The notes under the pieces were generated by a model. The model saw only the letters and a program-made list of their open reading frames with translations, had not been told where the DNA came from and did no database searches. DNA of 64,000 nt. Source: Boswellia sacra (lineage: Eukaryota > Streptophyta > Magnoliopsida > Sapindales > Burseraceae). Positions 1-11,196 of this stretch are shown here, piece by piece (within the stretch, counting starts at the first letter, position 1; each line of letters opens with the position of its first letter). Made by a program: the position numbers and the translations under genes. The stretch lies in contig SNVD02013903.1 of NCBI GenBank assembly GCA_013180625.2, positions 20,646-84,645 of the forward strand. The letters run 5' to 3'.

Positions 1-32
1 GCCATACCTGGGTTAACAAGTGGTATCAGAGC
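1..32 (+). repeat. 5' LTR terminus plus primer-binding site
   Basis: Bases 1-18 match the end of the 3' LTR at 4991-5008 (CCATACCTGGGT followed by T/C and AACA). Two bases later, TGGTATCAGAGC at 21-32 is the standard plant initiator tRNA-Met primer-binding site, which fixes the LTR boundary and the plus orientation. Confidence 0.85.
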
Positions 33-73
33 AAGATTGCTCAATTTTTTAAATCTTAATCGATTTTTGAGCT

Positions 74-1345
74 ATGGCAACTTTTAATTCAACTTCATAT
101 GTTGAGTGGCTTTCTATCTCTAGGCCTCCATTTTTCAATGGAAGTGATTACTCTCATTGGAAAACTAGAATGAGTATTTTCTTGCAATCTTTTGATTATG
201 ATTTATGTCTATTGTTTTGGAAGGACCTTTTGTTCCTATCAAAATTGAAAATGGAGAAAGCATGCTTAAAGAACCTAAAGAGTTTAGTGAAGATGATAAA
301 AAGAAATTGAGTTTGAATGCTAAAGCTATGAATGTGTTATATTGTGCTCTAGATAGAAATGAGTTTAATAGAATATCTACTTGTTCTACGGCACAGAAAA
401 TATGGCACACACTTTAAGTAACTCATGAAGGAACTAGTCAAGTTAAAGAATCCAAGATTAGTATGCTAGTTCATAGTTATGAGCTTTTTAAGATGAAATC
501 GGATGAATCAATTTCTGAAATGTTTACTAGATTTACGGATATTGTTAATGGTTTGAAATCTCTTGGTAAATCTTATTCTAATGTTGAAATGGTGAGAAAG
601 ATTCTTAGGTGTCTACCAAAATCTTGGGAGCCAAAGTTGGCGGCAATTCAAGAAGCAAAGGACCTCACAAAACTACCATTAGAAGAACTTATGGGTTCTC
701 TCATGACTTATGAAATCACCTTGAAGGAGAATGAAGAAGAAGATTGCAAAGTGGCAAACATGTGCTTCATGGCTTTAAGAAAAAATGAGATAAGTATTCT
801 AAACCATGATCCTAAGCTTTCATATGATGAATTACTGAAAGCATTCCAAAATTTACATGTGCAAGTTGATAAGCAAAATTCAAAAATCAATGCTTTCAAA
901 AAGAAGTCAAAAATCATGTTATCTCAATTAGAAGAGTTGGTAGAAATAAATGAAGCTTTAGAAAATGAAAATGAAATTTTAAAGCAAAAAGATTTTGAAA
1001 GTTTGGAAAGTCAAATACATTTATTAAAAACTGAAAATGAGATTTTAAAACAAAAGGATTTTGATAAATTGGAGAAACAAAATGTTATTTTGAAAAAGGA
1101 AAATAATGACTTAAGAAATATTGTTGATAGTTTTACAAAAAGCACAAAAAATTTGAATTCTATGTTACAAAACCAAAGGTGTGTTTTTGATAAAAGAGGT
1201 TTAGGATATAAAACTCATAAAAATCAAAAGTATTTTAAAACTATTTTGTTCATGCATCTTCTAGGAATAATCCTAATCATTCATGTAATTATTGTGGAAG
1301 AAAAGGACACAAAATGCATTCTTGTTACATTAAGAGAAATTCTAA
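74..1345 (+). pseudogene. Copia gag, broken
   Basis: The reading starts at the ATG at 74 with a DUF4219/UBN2-type Gag beginning (residues RPPFFNGSDYSHWK). It shifts frame near 205-230, meets a stop at about 415, and continues at 463-1350 through the UBN2 core and a long Glu/Lys/Asn-rich coiled-coil-like stretch (950-1150). A CCHC knuckle, CNYCGRKGHKMHSC, lies at about 1284-1325 but in another frame from the preceding coiled coil. Gag would package the element RNA. At least two frameshifts and one stop separate the pieces. Confidence 0.8.
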
Positions 1346-1462
1346 TTTGAAACAAATATGGGTTCCAAAAAGTACCATAACTAACCCCTAAGGACCCAAG
1401 AACTTTTGGGTACCAAAAAGTTACTTCTTGAATGTTGATTGTAGAGACAAAGGAGTAGCAAA

Positions 1463-3111
1463 CACAAGTGATACTTAGATAGTGGATGCTCAAGGCATAT
1501 GACCGGAGATGCCTCCAAGTTCTCAAGATTAATCATGAAAAAAGGAGGATATGTGACCTTCGGTGATAATGCCAAAGGAAGGGTAATCGAACATGGTGAT
1601 ATTGGTAACCCTTCTTCACTTATTATTGAAAATATTTTGCTTGTTAATGGTTTGAAACATGATTTGATTAGCATTAGTTAATTGTGTGATTAGGGATATT
1701 TTGTTACTTTTGAGCATAATAGATGTGTGATTAAGGATGTTAGTAACAATAAGACATTATTTGTTGGTAATAGATGTGGTAATATTTATACAATTGATAT
1801 TGATGTTAATGATCATGTAGAAAATTATTTCATTGTTAATCATGATGCTTGGTTATGGCATAGAAGGTTAGGTCATACTAGCGTGGACACAATTTCAAAA
1901 ATTTCTAAAAATGATTTAGTTGATGGTCTTCCAAAAATAAAATTTGAAAAGGATAAAATTTGTGATGCTTGTCATTTTGGAAAACAAGTGAGAACTTCTT
2001 TTAAACAAAAGAAATTTATTTCAACAAATAAACCTCTACAATTACTTCATTTGGATTTATTTGGACCATCAAGAACTCAAAGCCTTGGTGGAAAGTATTT
2101 TGTTTTTGTTATTGTGGATGATTATTCAAGATTCACTTGGGTATTATTCTTGAAAACTAAAAATGAGGCTATACAAGCTTTTTGAAAATTTGCAAAAAGA
2201 GTCCAAAATAAAAAAGGGTATTATATTGTGTCCATTAGGAGTGATCATGGTGCTGAAGTAGACAATGTTGCATTTGAAAATCTTTGTGATGAAAATGGTT
2301 TTGAGCATAATTTTTTCTCACCTAGAACTCCACAACAAAATGGTGTTGTTGAGAGGAAAAATAGGACTATCCAAGAAATAGCTAGGACCATGTTACTTGA
2401 AAATAATTTGCCAAAATATTTTTGGGCTGAAGCAGTTAATACCGCATGCTTTATAATCAATAGAGTCCATATTAGAGCTTTAATAAAGAAAACTCCTTAT
2501 GAACTTTGGAAAGGAAGAAAACCCAACATTGGATTTTTAAAGTTTTTGGATGTAAATGTTTTATTTTAAACACTAAGGATAACCTTGGAAAATTTGATGC
2601 AAAAGCCGCTGTTGGAATTTTTGTTGGCTACTCCAACCATAGTAAAGCATATAGAGTTTTTAACAAAAAGACTCTTACTATTGAAGAATCTATGCATGTT
2701 GAATTTGATAAAACTAATGTGATTTCTTCAAAGAATTTAGATGATGATATTGTTGAGGTTGAAAGGCAAATCAAGGAATCAAGGCTTGATGAAAAGAGCC
2801 AAAATGAATTACAACTTCAACAATAAAAGCTTGAGGAAGTAAATGATTCTTCCCAAGAATTACCAAAGGAATGGAGGTACGCAAAAGCTCACCCTAAAGA
2901 TCTCATTATTGGTGAACCATCATAAGGTATGAGAACAAGATCTTCTTTTAGGAACTTTTGTAATCATTTTGTATTTGTCTCTCAATTTGAACCAAAATCT
3001 TTTAAAGAAGCCAAAAATGAGAAAAGTTGGATTTTGGCTATGCAAGAAGAATTGAACCAATTTGAGAGAAATCAACAAGTGCCATCCTTTTGCTTATTCT
3101 TGATTTTATTT
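1463..3111 (+). pseudogene. Copia pol: protease and integrase, RT truncated
   Basis: The aspartic protease motif LDSGCSRHMTGD begins at about 1475. The integrase zinc region has WHRRLGH near 1854 and CDACHFGK near 1965. The catalytic core shows LDLFGPS, VDDYSRFTW and SDHGAEVDN, then TPQQNGVVERKNRT near 2325. The pre-RT linker runs to about 2830. RT begins with FKEAKNEKSWILAMQEEL near 3000 and is cut off after FERNQQ at about 3091. The YVDD and RNase H regions are absent, indicating an internal deletion that joins early RT to the 3' leader. Stops at about 1681, 2182, 2566 and 2826 confirm decay. Confidence 0.85.
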
Positions 3112-3409
3112 TCATTCTTTATCTTATATTATATTTTAAAGCAATCAATGGTTTGTCATCATAAAAAAGGAGGAGATTGTTAGCCCTAAGGCTACATGAT
3201 AATTTTGATGATAACAATACACATTGATTCATAAGGTGTTACTAATATGTTTACTTATGTGCAAGAATAAGATTCAATGAAATATTTGTAAAATCAAGAA
3301 AACGCTTATTAAAATGAAGTGTTGAAGCTAAGGAGAAGACTACATGTTAAAGGCACCAAAGTTTAAGAACAAGGTTTGATTCAATGAATGTGACACATAA
3401 GCAATGTTC

Positions 3410-4135
3410 AATCAATTGGTCATATATTTCTCTACAAATATCCAAATAATGTGATTCTTGAGCCTTTGGAAAGATTACTCAATTTATAACATTTCATCTG
3501 TTTTAAAGAAATTCAAATTTCAAGTGCAAGGCTGTCCAAATCATTATGAAAATTGAAAGATAAATGGAAGCAGCTGACATGAGTACCAAATACTCTTTTG
3601 GACATATCTTGAGATACAAATATCCAAATCACTTGATTCTTATGGCATTGGAAAGGTGACTTAATGAGTCACATTTCATATGTTTTGAATAAATTTAAAT
3701 TTCAAATGGAAGGCTGACATAATTGACATGCAAATTGGTGGACTGACACAAGAAAGAAAAATCAACTCACATGAGCACCGAATGGTGTTTTGGCCATATC
3801 TTGAGATAGAGATATCCAAATTCTTTGATTCTTAATGTTTTGGAAATCTTATTCAAATATGAATATATTTTATGTTTTGAAGAAATTCAAATTTCCAACA
3901 GAATGCTGACAGAATTATCATTAAATTCGATGGACTGACACAAGAAAGAAAAATCAAGTCACATGAGCACCGAATGGTATTTTGGCCATATATTGAGCTA
4001 CAGATATCCAAATGACTTGATTCTTGATGCGTTGGAAAGATTATTAAAATGTACAAATCTTTTATGTTTTGCATATTTTCAAATTTCAAACAGAACATTG
4101 AAAAAAATGGCAGACAAGATTACGGTTTTTATGGT
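3410..4135 (+). repeat. About four degenerate 192-bp tandem repeats inside the LTR
   Basis: Units share a core such as GAGCACCGAATGGTRTTTTG followed by an ATATCCAAAT block and GATTCTTGATGC. Cores near 3581, 3773 and 3965 are spaced by about 192 bp, and a more diverged copy lies near 3420. They sit in the promoter-proximal half of the LTR. Confidence 0.75.
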
Positions 4136-4410
4136 GGGCAGAAAATTTGGAGTTGGTGTCTTCACTTGATTAAGTTCATCTCATTTGCCTATAAAGGAGC
4201 CATTCTCCCATGCATTCAACAAGTGCAAGAGAAGCATTTTATCAAGCAAAAAAGCCAAGAGAAATATCAAGTTTATAGAGCTTTTATATTCTTTATCTAC
4301 TCTTTGAAGAGAGTTTTACTTTTGTTGTAAAAACTTTTCTTTGTTCTTATATTGTGTGAGAGTGAGATCTTCTTGTAAAGGATAAAAGATATCCTTGAGA
4401 GAACTCTTTC

Positions 4411-4735
4411 CTTGGTGAGGTTGTTCATCAAGAGAACTCTTGGTGTGGTGTTATCAAGAGTTGAAGGAAGTTGCCTTGGTGAGGTTGTTCATCAAGAAGA
4501 ACTCTTGGTGTGGTGTTATCAAGAGTTGAAGGAAGTTGCCTTGGTGAGGTTGTTCATCAAGAAGAACCCTTGGTGTGGTGTTATCAAGAGTTGAAGAAAG
4601 TTGCCTTGGTGAGGTTGTTCATCAAGAAGAACTCTTGGTGTGGTGTTATCAAGGGTTGAACGAAAAAGTCTTGGTGAGGTTGTTCATCAAGCAAGTTGTA
4701 AAGATTTCTACAACTTAGTGGAAAGCTTAGCTCGT
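4411..4735 (+). repeat. 65-bp tandem array (five units) inside the LTR
   Basis: CTTGGTGAGGTTGTTCATCA starts at 4411, 4475, 4540, 4605 and 4670, giving a period of 64-65 bp with few mismatches. Because 65 is not a multiple of 3, the open frames across it are by-products and not genes. Confidence 0.9.
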
Positions 4736-5008
4736 GAAGCTAGGAGCCCGTGGACGTAGGCAAGGTTTGCCGAACCACGTAAATTGAGTTTGCACTCTCT
4801 CTATCCCTTTTCTCTTTATATTTACTTGTACTTGTGATTGTTTTTTATTTCTATTCTCTTGATTGCATTCTATTTTCATATTCTTCACCTTTATTCTCAA
4901 AGAAAGAGTTAAATAATTTTGATCTTTCAAGAAAAATTTTCTAAATCAGTTTTTATAAATAAAAACCCAATTCACCCCCCTTCTTGGGTTACCATACCTG
5001 GGTCAACA

Positions 5009-6751
5009 CCAACAAGCCATGCATAATATGAAACAATTTATTTATTACATTAACGAAACATCCATGCATATGATAGAAAACTTTTATTTTTTATTTACTT
5101 AATTTTAAGATTAAACATATTTTATTATATTAAAATTCCTCAAATTATAACAGGCTGGTTCACTTTTAATTTTTTAAGATATTATATTTTAATTTTATTA
5201 TATTTCATTGGATTGGATCGGTTTATATCAAATTTCTGTAATAGGATCCATCATCCAATCCAATTTATTCAGTTTTTAAAAATTCTAATTTAATCTAATC
5301 TGCCAAATAACTAATGGATTGATTTGAATTAGATTGATTGGTTTGGGCACATTGGTTTAGACTTTGAGCACCCCTAGTTATCACTATAAATTTTGTGATT
5401 TTTTTTTTTAAATTATTATCGCCTTGACATTAATTTTTTTATAAACCCAAACAATAGAATTTATACTATTTTTTTTCAGATATAAAGTAAAATACTGTTA
5501 ATAAAGTTTAATAAATAAAAAATTAAAATCAAATGAAGTAAAATGAGGTGAGGCAGAAATCCTCAACAATAAATTGGCTTCCCTTCCCCACCCCAGCTCT
5601 TAATAGTCCCTCATTGTTTGGCCCAGCAGATGTTAGTCCATCCTGCATAGCACATCAGAAGAGTGAAAACGTTACTTGCTTCCATTTCATAGAATTTGGT
5701 GCATATAAAATTGTAGTCAATACTATATAAATGTTAGTTTTGGCATAATAATGTCACTTAGTCCAAAACTAACGTGTAAATATTTATGTAGCTTTGACTT
5801 TATGTAGCTTTGACTATCAAGTGTGTGTGATCGATAAAAATGAAGAAACCTTATAGTAGGGGGTGGAAGAGTGGAGAAGCGTGCTAAAATGAAGTCTATC
5901 AACCACATACCAACAATTGATGTCAACAATGAAGGCATGAGATGTAATGTTGTCATGTTTGAGGTAAACATTATAGGGATTGGGTGAAAACATGTTCTTT
6001 GTTATAACGTGATGTTTGGTAATTAGATTTATGTACTGTAGGATGTCCATTGATTATATTGTGTAAATACTAGATCTTTAATTATAATCATGAAGGTGTT
6101 CGCAATTATAAATAAAAGTGGACAATTTATTTATGATAATTGTAGTGCAGGTCATAGCTAATTAGATTAATTAACCAATTGTGAGTAACTGATACTAATG
6201 TTAGTATTGAATGGATTATAAATAAGATTTAATTTTAGTGATTTTTTTAATTAAATCTTATAGGCGCTAAATATATTCATGTTCTTAATCCTAAGTTTAT
6301 TGTAAGATCATGTACTATGATGAAACATTTTTTTGAATTATTGCGAAGGGAGAATTTATGCATTCAATAGCCTTAATTTTGAAATGTGAATCTTGATCCA
6401 GTGATTAATCAATATAACAATATGGAATTTTGTGGTTTATTTGGGAGTTCATATTATCCCCTTAAGTTGTCTAAGTAATTGATCACTTAAATCTTTGACC
6501 AAAATATTCTTGTATGAGAATTAACATATTTGATTTTGTTAGGGTGATCAGTAAGGTAAATAGCGGGCTTAAGGTTAAAGATATAATTTTATTGGATAAA
6601 CGCTCACACTAATTAAATTATGGAAATTATCAAAGGAACGTAATATATGATTAGCATGGGTTACATTATTTATGTGTAAAATTAATTTGTAAATTTTATA
6701 AATTATTTATATTATATGGAGTTAAATTGCTAATTATAGTGGAATAATATG
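5009..6751. other. AT-rich intergenic DNA, no gene seen
   Basis: No reading frame resembles a protein. A stretch ending GAGCACCCCTAG at about 5369-5376 looks like the right end of a hAT-type MITE, but its left end is not visible. The rest is long A/T runs. Confidence 0.5.
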
Positions 6752-7133
6752 GTAATTAATAGCGATGGCAATTGTACCCTCCCCGGCCCGGAAATGTCCG
6801 GGGAATTACCCGAAATTCCGGGGATTCAAGCCGGGGACGGGGATGAATTTTCCGGGGAAGGGCCGGGGCTGGATATCATGCTCCCCGGCCCGGCGCCGGC
6901 CCGAAATTAATTAAATAAATAAATATTTATAATTTATATTTAATTTATATATAATTTAGGCCCACAACCACTAATATCACAACTATCAAGCCCAACAACT
7001 ATAAACTATATCCAATCCAATTCACTAATTTCATAACTAATCTAATACCTAACAAATGCAAACTAAGCCCAACCCAATTGAATTATTATCTACTAAAAAT
7101 TTGGAGAGCGCGAATCAAATGGCTTGAACCTGG

Positions 7134-7387
7134 GTGCTTGAGGAAGGCAGCACGCCAACACATCATCAGGCTGAGCCTAACATTTGAAAAATAAGCCCAA
7201 CCTAATTTATTTATCAATTACTGTCTAATTCATTATTTTAAAAAACATGAAACCAAGCAAGTGCTTGAGGAAGGCAGCACGCCAACACACCATCAGGCTA
7301 AGCCTAACATTTGAAAAATAAGCCCAACCTAATTTATTTATCAATTACTGTCTAATTCATTATTTTAAAAAACATGAAACCAAGCAA
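7134..7387. repeat. Two 127-bp tandem copies inside the hAT element
   Basis: The block starting GTGCTTGAGGAAGGCAGCAC at 7134 is repeated at 7261 with only a few substitutions, the second copy ending at 7387. On the minus strand each unit carries a GGCTCAGCC/GGCTTAGCC A-box-like start. The first unit, just outside its left edge, also has a GGTTCAAGCC B-box-like motif. Confidence 0.85.
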
Positions 7388-7400
7388 ATGCAGTCAAAGG

Positions 7401-7453
7401 GGTTTGAACCCAAGTGCTCAAAGGAGACAACTTACAGACATACCACTAGGCTA
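7401..7453 (-). other. tRNA-like module with Pol III A and B boxes (SINE head-like)
   Basis: On the minus strand TAGCCTAGTGGT (7453-7442) resembles an internal A box. GGGTTCAAACC (7411-7401) resembles a B box, 30 bp later, which is normal tRNA spacing. The part between does not fold into an obvious cloverleaf by eye, so this is not called as a tRNA gene. It may be a tRNA-derived SINE head or degenerate tRNA carried in the MITE. Confidence 0.5.
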
Positions 7454-7750
7454 CACATGAATATTATTCAAGACTTGGAAATCAACATAAAATACTCTAA
7501 TTACACACAGAAAATAAAAAAAAAAAAAAAGAAAACCGGGTACATATCCGGGGAATTCAATTCCCCTTCCCCGGCCCCGGAATTTCCTGGAAATTTTCCG
7601 GGGACGGGGATAAATATTCCTCCCGGGGCCGGGGATTGAGGTCCCCGGCCCGGCCTCGGGTTTTTGCCACTCCTAGTAATTAATATTTAATGCATTAAAT
7701 TAAAGTGGTAATTTTAGATTGAATTAAATATTGGGAGCCAAATAATATAA

Positions 7751-8115
7751 GCTCATTTGTTTCAGATTTTTGAAGTAGAGCTTATTGAAGCAGATCTTTT
7801 TAGAGTAGAGCTTCTTAAAGTGGAGCTTTTATTAAAAAGTTATTGATTGTTTGATAAAAAATTTATAAGTATTTATTATAATTAAGTTACCATAACACAA
7901 TTTTGTTCTAAGGAAAGAATAAAGTAAAATATTCAAAATTAAATAAAGATATCTTTAATATTTTAAAACTTTAAAAAAGTTAAAAAGTGATTTTTCCAAA
8001 AGCCTCAATTTTCAATTTCTTCCGGTAGATGTAAAACAACTTTTTTAATCATCCACAATTCTTCTCAGATGAAAAAAAAATTTTAAATCAACAGAGAAGT
8101 CCAAACAAATGCACC
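7751..8115. mobile_element. Possible MITE with short inverted ends
   Basis: The left end reads GCTCATTTGTTTCAG and the right end, reverse-complemented, reads GGGTGCATTTGTTTGGAC, sharing CATTTGTTT. The interior has repeated GAAGTAGAGCTT/AAGTGGAGCTT motifs and no coding potential. No clean target duplication is seen. Confidence 0.35.
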
Positions 8116-9825
8116 CTTATTATGTTATAATACTTTGTATTAGAAGAAGAATGGACTCTGTTTAGAATCAGACCGAACACAATTGGATGGACTAGATGTA
8201 GGCCCATTACCATCTTGTAGCCCAATAATGAGACATTTTATTTATAATAATAAATTAGATAAATATCATATTTAGAATTTAAAATAATTTAATTTTAAAT
8301 TTTGATATTATTTTGAATTGTTTTAGATAAGATAAATTTTCAATTTTAATTAAAAAAATTTGAGTTTGTGAAGTTGTTTGAACATGGTCCACAAATTGTG
8401 GGAGTGAGGAGTACAACCTCACCCCACTTCTAGTTTATTTTAATTTTAAACTATTTTAAAATTATCTCTTATCTAATTTCGCTTAAAAGGTTACGTGAGA
8501 TGGTATTGTCACTTTACTGTTTGGGATAAAGTGCGAAAGTGTGGAAGAAAAAAAAAAATACAGAGTTGTTGATTTGTTCTTCTTTTAACTCCAACAAAAC
8601 AAGAGTGCCCACACACTCATCATTAATAACCAATATTGTAGAAGACCTTACGGTCACTCTTTTGCAGGCAAATAATGAAATTACGATACCTAGGTTCAAG
8701 GAACTATTCTTCAAGGAAGAGATTTTGCTATCTATTGGTAAATCCAAAGAAAGATTGATCTTTTTCGAAAACACTTAAAAAGTTTGTGGGTCAATTTAGC
8801 TGTTAATCAATTTTAGTGTTTGATAAATATTTTTAAATTCTATTTCTCCCTGAATAATTGTGTGTATTATTTTCCAATAACGAGAAGGGATTTAGCTTTC
8901 AGAATCTAATTTTTAGAAAATCAACTTTTGAAAGTTTGAAACCTTAAGGGATTAAAAAGAAAAAGAAAACTCCCAGAGTTAATATTTCAATATCTCTTCT
9001 TCCCATGTCTGAATGTTGGGCTCGGCTTCACTTGTTTGAAGTCATTTTTTATCATGGGCTTGGATTTCTTCAAGAGAGTGCTATATAGCCACAATTGGTT
9101 TCCTCATCATCCCCCACTTTGATTTGCATTTGCAAATGTGCCAAGATTACCATTTATAGTTTCCGTTTTTATGTCTTTTTTTAAAGATAAAATCTGATAT
9201 TAAAGAAACAAAATTTGAAAAAGAGAGGATCTAAAAGCTTGAATTAACTTTAAGAAAAATATTAAAAAAATAAAAGAAAAACTAGAGAAATTGCTCAAAA
9301 TGACTCAAATTGAATTGGCTATCGGGCATATTTTATTGGTCTTGTGTTTCAAAAAGCAACGGGGACACCCTTGTCTTGCATGCTCACTTTAAGTCTGTAA
9401 ATGAGAAGTAAATTAGTTCCTTAATTTGTTGCTCTTGCGTTCTCTATGTCGAGATTTATAGTCAATTCAAGCGGTAATGAACACTAACATGGAATTTTGA
9501 GTTGTGGATAATGTTTTATCATTTGAAAAATATTGGAAAAATGTCCGGAAAATAGATAAAAACTTTTCGACTCTATATAGAATTCATTTTTAAATGAAAA
9601 AAAAAAATCATACATTAAGGCTCAGACATGGTTTGATTTACAAGTTTACCCCTACATAGAGGGTGTTTATGTATAGTCCAATGATCTTAAAAAATTAAAA
9701 AAATAGGGTTGAAGAGATGGTCAATGGTAGCAACACGCTTTCTCTAATTTATGAGTTTGGGGTTACTCAAGCGTTATTAAATTTATCACTAAACCCCGTG
9801 AAAATGATGACATCTAATAATGTAA
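8116..9825. other. Intergenic DNA, no recognisable gene
   Basis: AT-rich sequence with short open frames near 8540-8780 on both strands that resemble nothing I know and show no splice or codon pattern. An imperfect inverted pair of TTAGATAA-rich stretches (about 8248 and 8470) could be an old MITE. Confidence 0.4.
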
Positions 9826-10532
9826 GGGACCATTGTTTTTCATTTGAAGTCTGAATTTTACTGAATCTCAGACTTCAGACTTTTTGACATTGATTATTTA
9901 TAAGATTGAATACTTTCTCTCAGATAAAAAAATCTAAATAGAAAAAGCTATATTTTCTAACTTTTACTGAATGGAAAAATATCTGAATAGATTACCTATT
10001 TTTTAGTTCTAGAATACCTTTGAAAATTTTATTTAATTTCTATTTTGTTAGATTGTTAAATGATCTTTTCCTATCTTTGAACCCTTGAGCAATTGCAACA
10101 TATACCAACGGCAATCAAATTAATTTTTTTTTTAATATTCTATTGTTAAATAACTAATTGAATACTCATTTATTATTTTTTAATTACATAGCAACTAAAC
10201 AAATTCATATTATATGTGAGACACATTAATTAACAATTTAATTTTCTTGGCACTATAGTATTTTTACTTCTGATTTTATTGTATTGATTATTTACAAATG
10301 TTTATGTAACATATAAAATTTGCAATACATATAATACTAAATAAGAGCATGTATGTTAAATTAATAGTTTTCAAATGTTTTTAGTTATTAAAAATAATCA
10401 ACTTAAGACTTATTATTAGATCTAAAAAATAAAAACAATCATATCATTTAGATATTTGTATTCAGATCTATTCAGATTTAAGTGAAATTTAGATTAATTC
10501 AGATTTTAGACAAAAAAAAAAAAATCACCCCC
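9826..10532. mobile_element. Possible 0.7-kb non-autonomous DNA element
   Basis: The ends are similar when one is reverse-complemented: GGGACCATTG followed by a T-run, then AGTCTGAATT at the left, and GGGGGTGA followed by a T-run, then AAAATCTGAATT at the right. Subterminal CTGAAT/ATTCAG motifs repeat at both ends, as in many hAT MITEs. Flanking 8-mers (TAATGTAA and TAAGTTTT) do not match, so the boundaries are tentative. Confidence 0.3.
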
Positions 10533-10999
10533 TAAGTTTTTTTTCTTTCTCTCTCTCAACTTTTCTTTTGTAATTGCTTTCATATATTAAGACTGTCTAA
10601 TTTCAAACAACTATCAAGCTTGTTCTACCGTTGTTGATCATTCAATATGATGATACTGGAAAAGATTAGCGAGCTTTTCCAATGTCCTCCAGTTGCCTAT
10701 TTATGTCATTTATGGGCTAAAAGCTTCAAGGCTTCATTTAAGTTGATTTTGTCGCCACCACCACCAACCAGCTACAAGCAGTGATCTATTTCTCATGTCA
10801 ATTATAGGTGTATAGTTTAAAATATCATAAAATGATGAAAAGTTAAGTTTCTATTGGCGTTAATGGTTTTAAGTAGCGAGTTTAGTTGTTATTTGATAGA
10901 TGAAAAAAATTGCAAAAGAAAATTAAAATTTAAAGAGGGAAGGAGAAAGAAAATGTTTATTTATTTTTACATTTTTATCCTTGTTACAAGGTTTACTAA

Positions 11000-11189
11000 T
11001 GTTGAGAGAGAGGGAGAAACGAATTTAGGAGAAATATTTGATGTATTTTTCATTGTAATGAGGTGTACATATATATAGTACAATAAGGAATCTAAAATAG
11101 GAAAGAGAATCAAATATGTATCTAGGAAAGAGAATCAAATATGTATTTAATGAGAACACAATCCTAAATTTTTATATAGAGATTTAACA
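11000..11189 (-). repeat. 3' LTR of the minus-strand Copia
   Basis: In plus coordinates it runs from TGTTGAGAGAG to TTTAACA. A TATA-like ATATATATA stretch lies in its middle. The minus-strand polypurine tract adjoins at 11190-11200. Confidence 0.9.
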
Positions 11190-11196
11190 CTCCCCC

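Larger units (their letters stand above)
1..5008 (+). mobile_element. SIRE-like Copia LTR retrotransposon, defective, 5' LTR cut by window edge
   Basis: The last 18 bases of a 5' LTR (ending GGGTTAACA) are followed by a tRNA-Met primer site. Gag, protease and integrase follow, then only the first residues of RT, a purine tract and a full 3' LTR starting TGTTAGCCC at 3178 and ending GGTCAACA at 5008. The order gag-protease-integrase-RT is that of Copia/Ty1. The gag start and the LDSGCSRHMTGD protease motif suggest the SIRE/Maximus lineage, but that is recognition by eye. Stops and frameshifts occur throughout, and RT plus RNase H are essentially deleted, so the copy cannot move by itself. Confidence 0.85.
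3178..5008 (+). repeat. 3' LTR (1831 bp) of the SIRE-like Copia
   Basis: It begins TGTTAGCCC directly after the purine-rich AAAAAAGGAGGAGA at about 3163-3176 and ends GGTCAACA, matching the tail at base 1-18. It is long for a Copia LTR because it contains two internal tandem arrays. No partner is in the window to check the target duplication; the downstream flank is CCAAC. Confidence 0.8.
6752..7683. mobile_element. hAT-type non-autonomous element (MITE), 916 bp, with target duplication
   Basis: The element runs 6760-7675. The left end is TAGCGATGGCAATT and the right end, reverse-complemented, is TAGGAGTGGCAAAAA. Both are flanked by a perfect 8-bp duplication GTAATTAA (6752-6759 and 7676-7683), the hallmark of hAT insertion. 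GC-rich subterminal blocks with many CCGGGG/CCCCGG motifs occupy both ends, while the centre is AT-rich. No transposase is encoded, so movement would have needed an autonomous hAT elsewhere. Confidence 0.85.

Noticed and set aside
4412..4594. Repetitive open frame over the 65-bp array
   Set aside because: It comes from the tandem repeat in the LTR and has no independent support.
7401..7453. A true tRNA gene on the minus strand
   Set aside because: A and B boxes are present but no convincing acceptor or anticodon stems can be paired by eye.
7388..7639. 83-codon open frame ending in a Pro/Gly-rich stretch
   Set aside because: It lies wholly in the hAT MITE and its GC-rich subterminal repeats.
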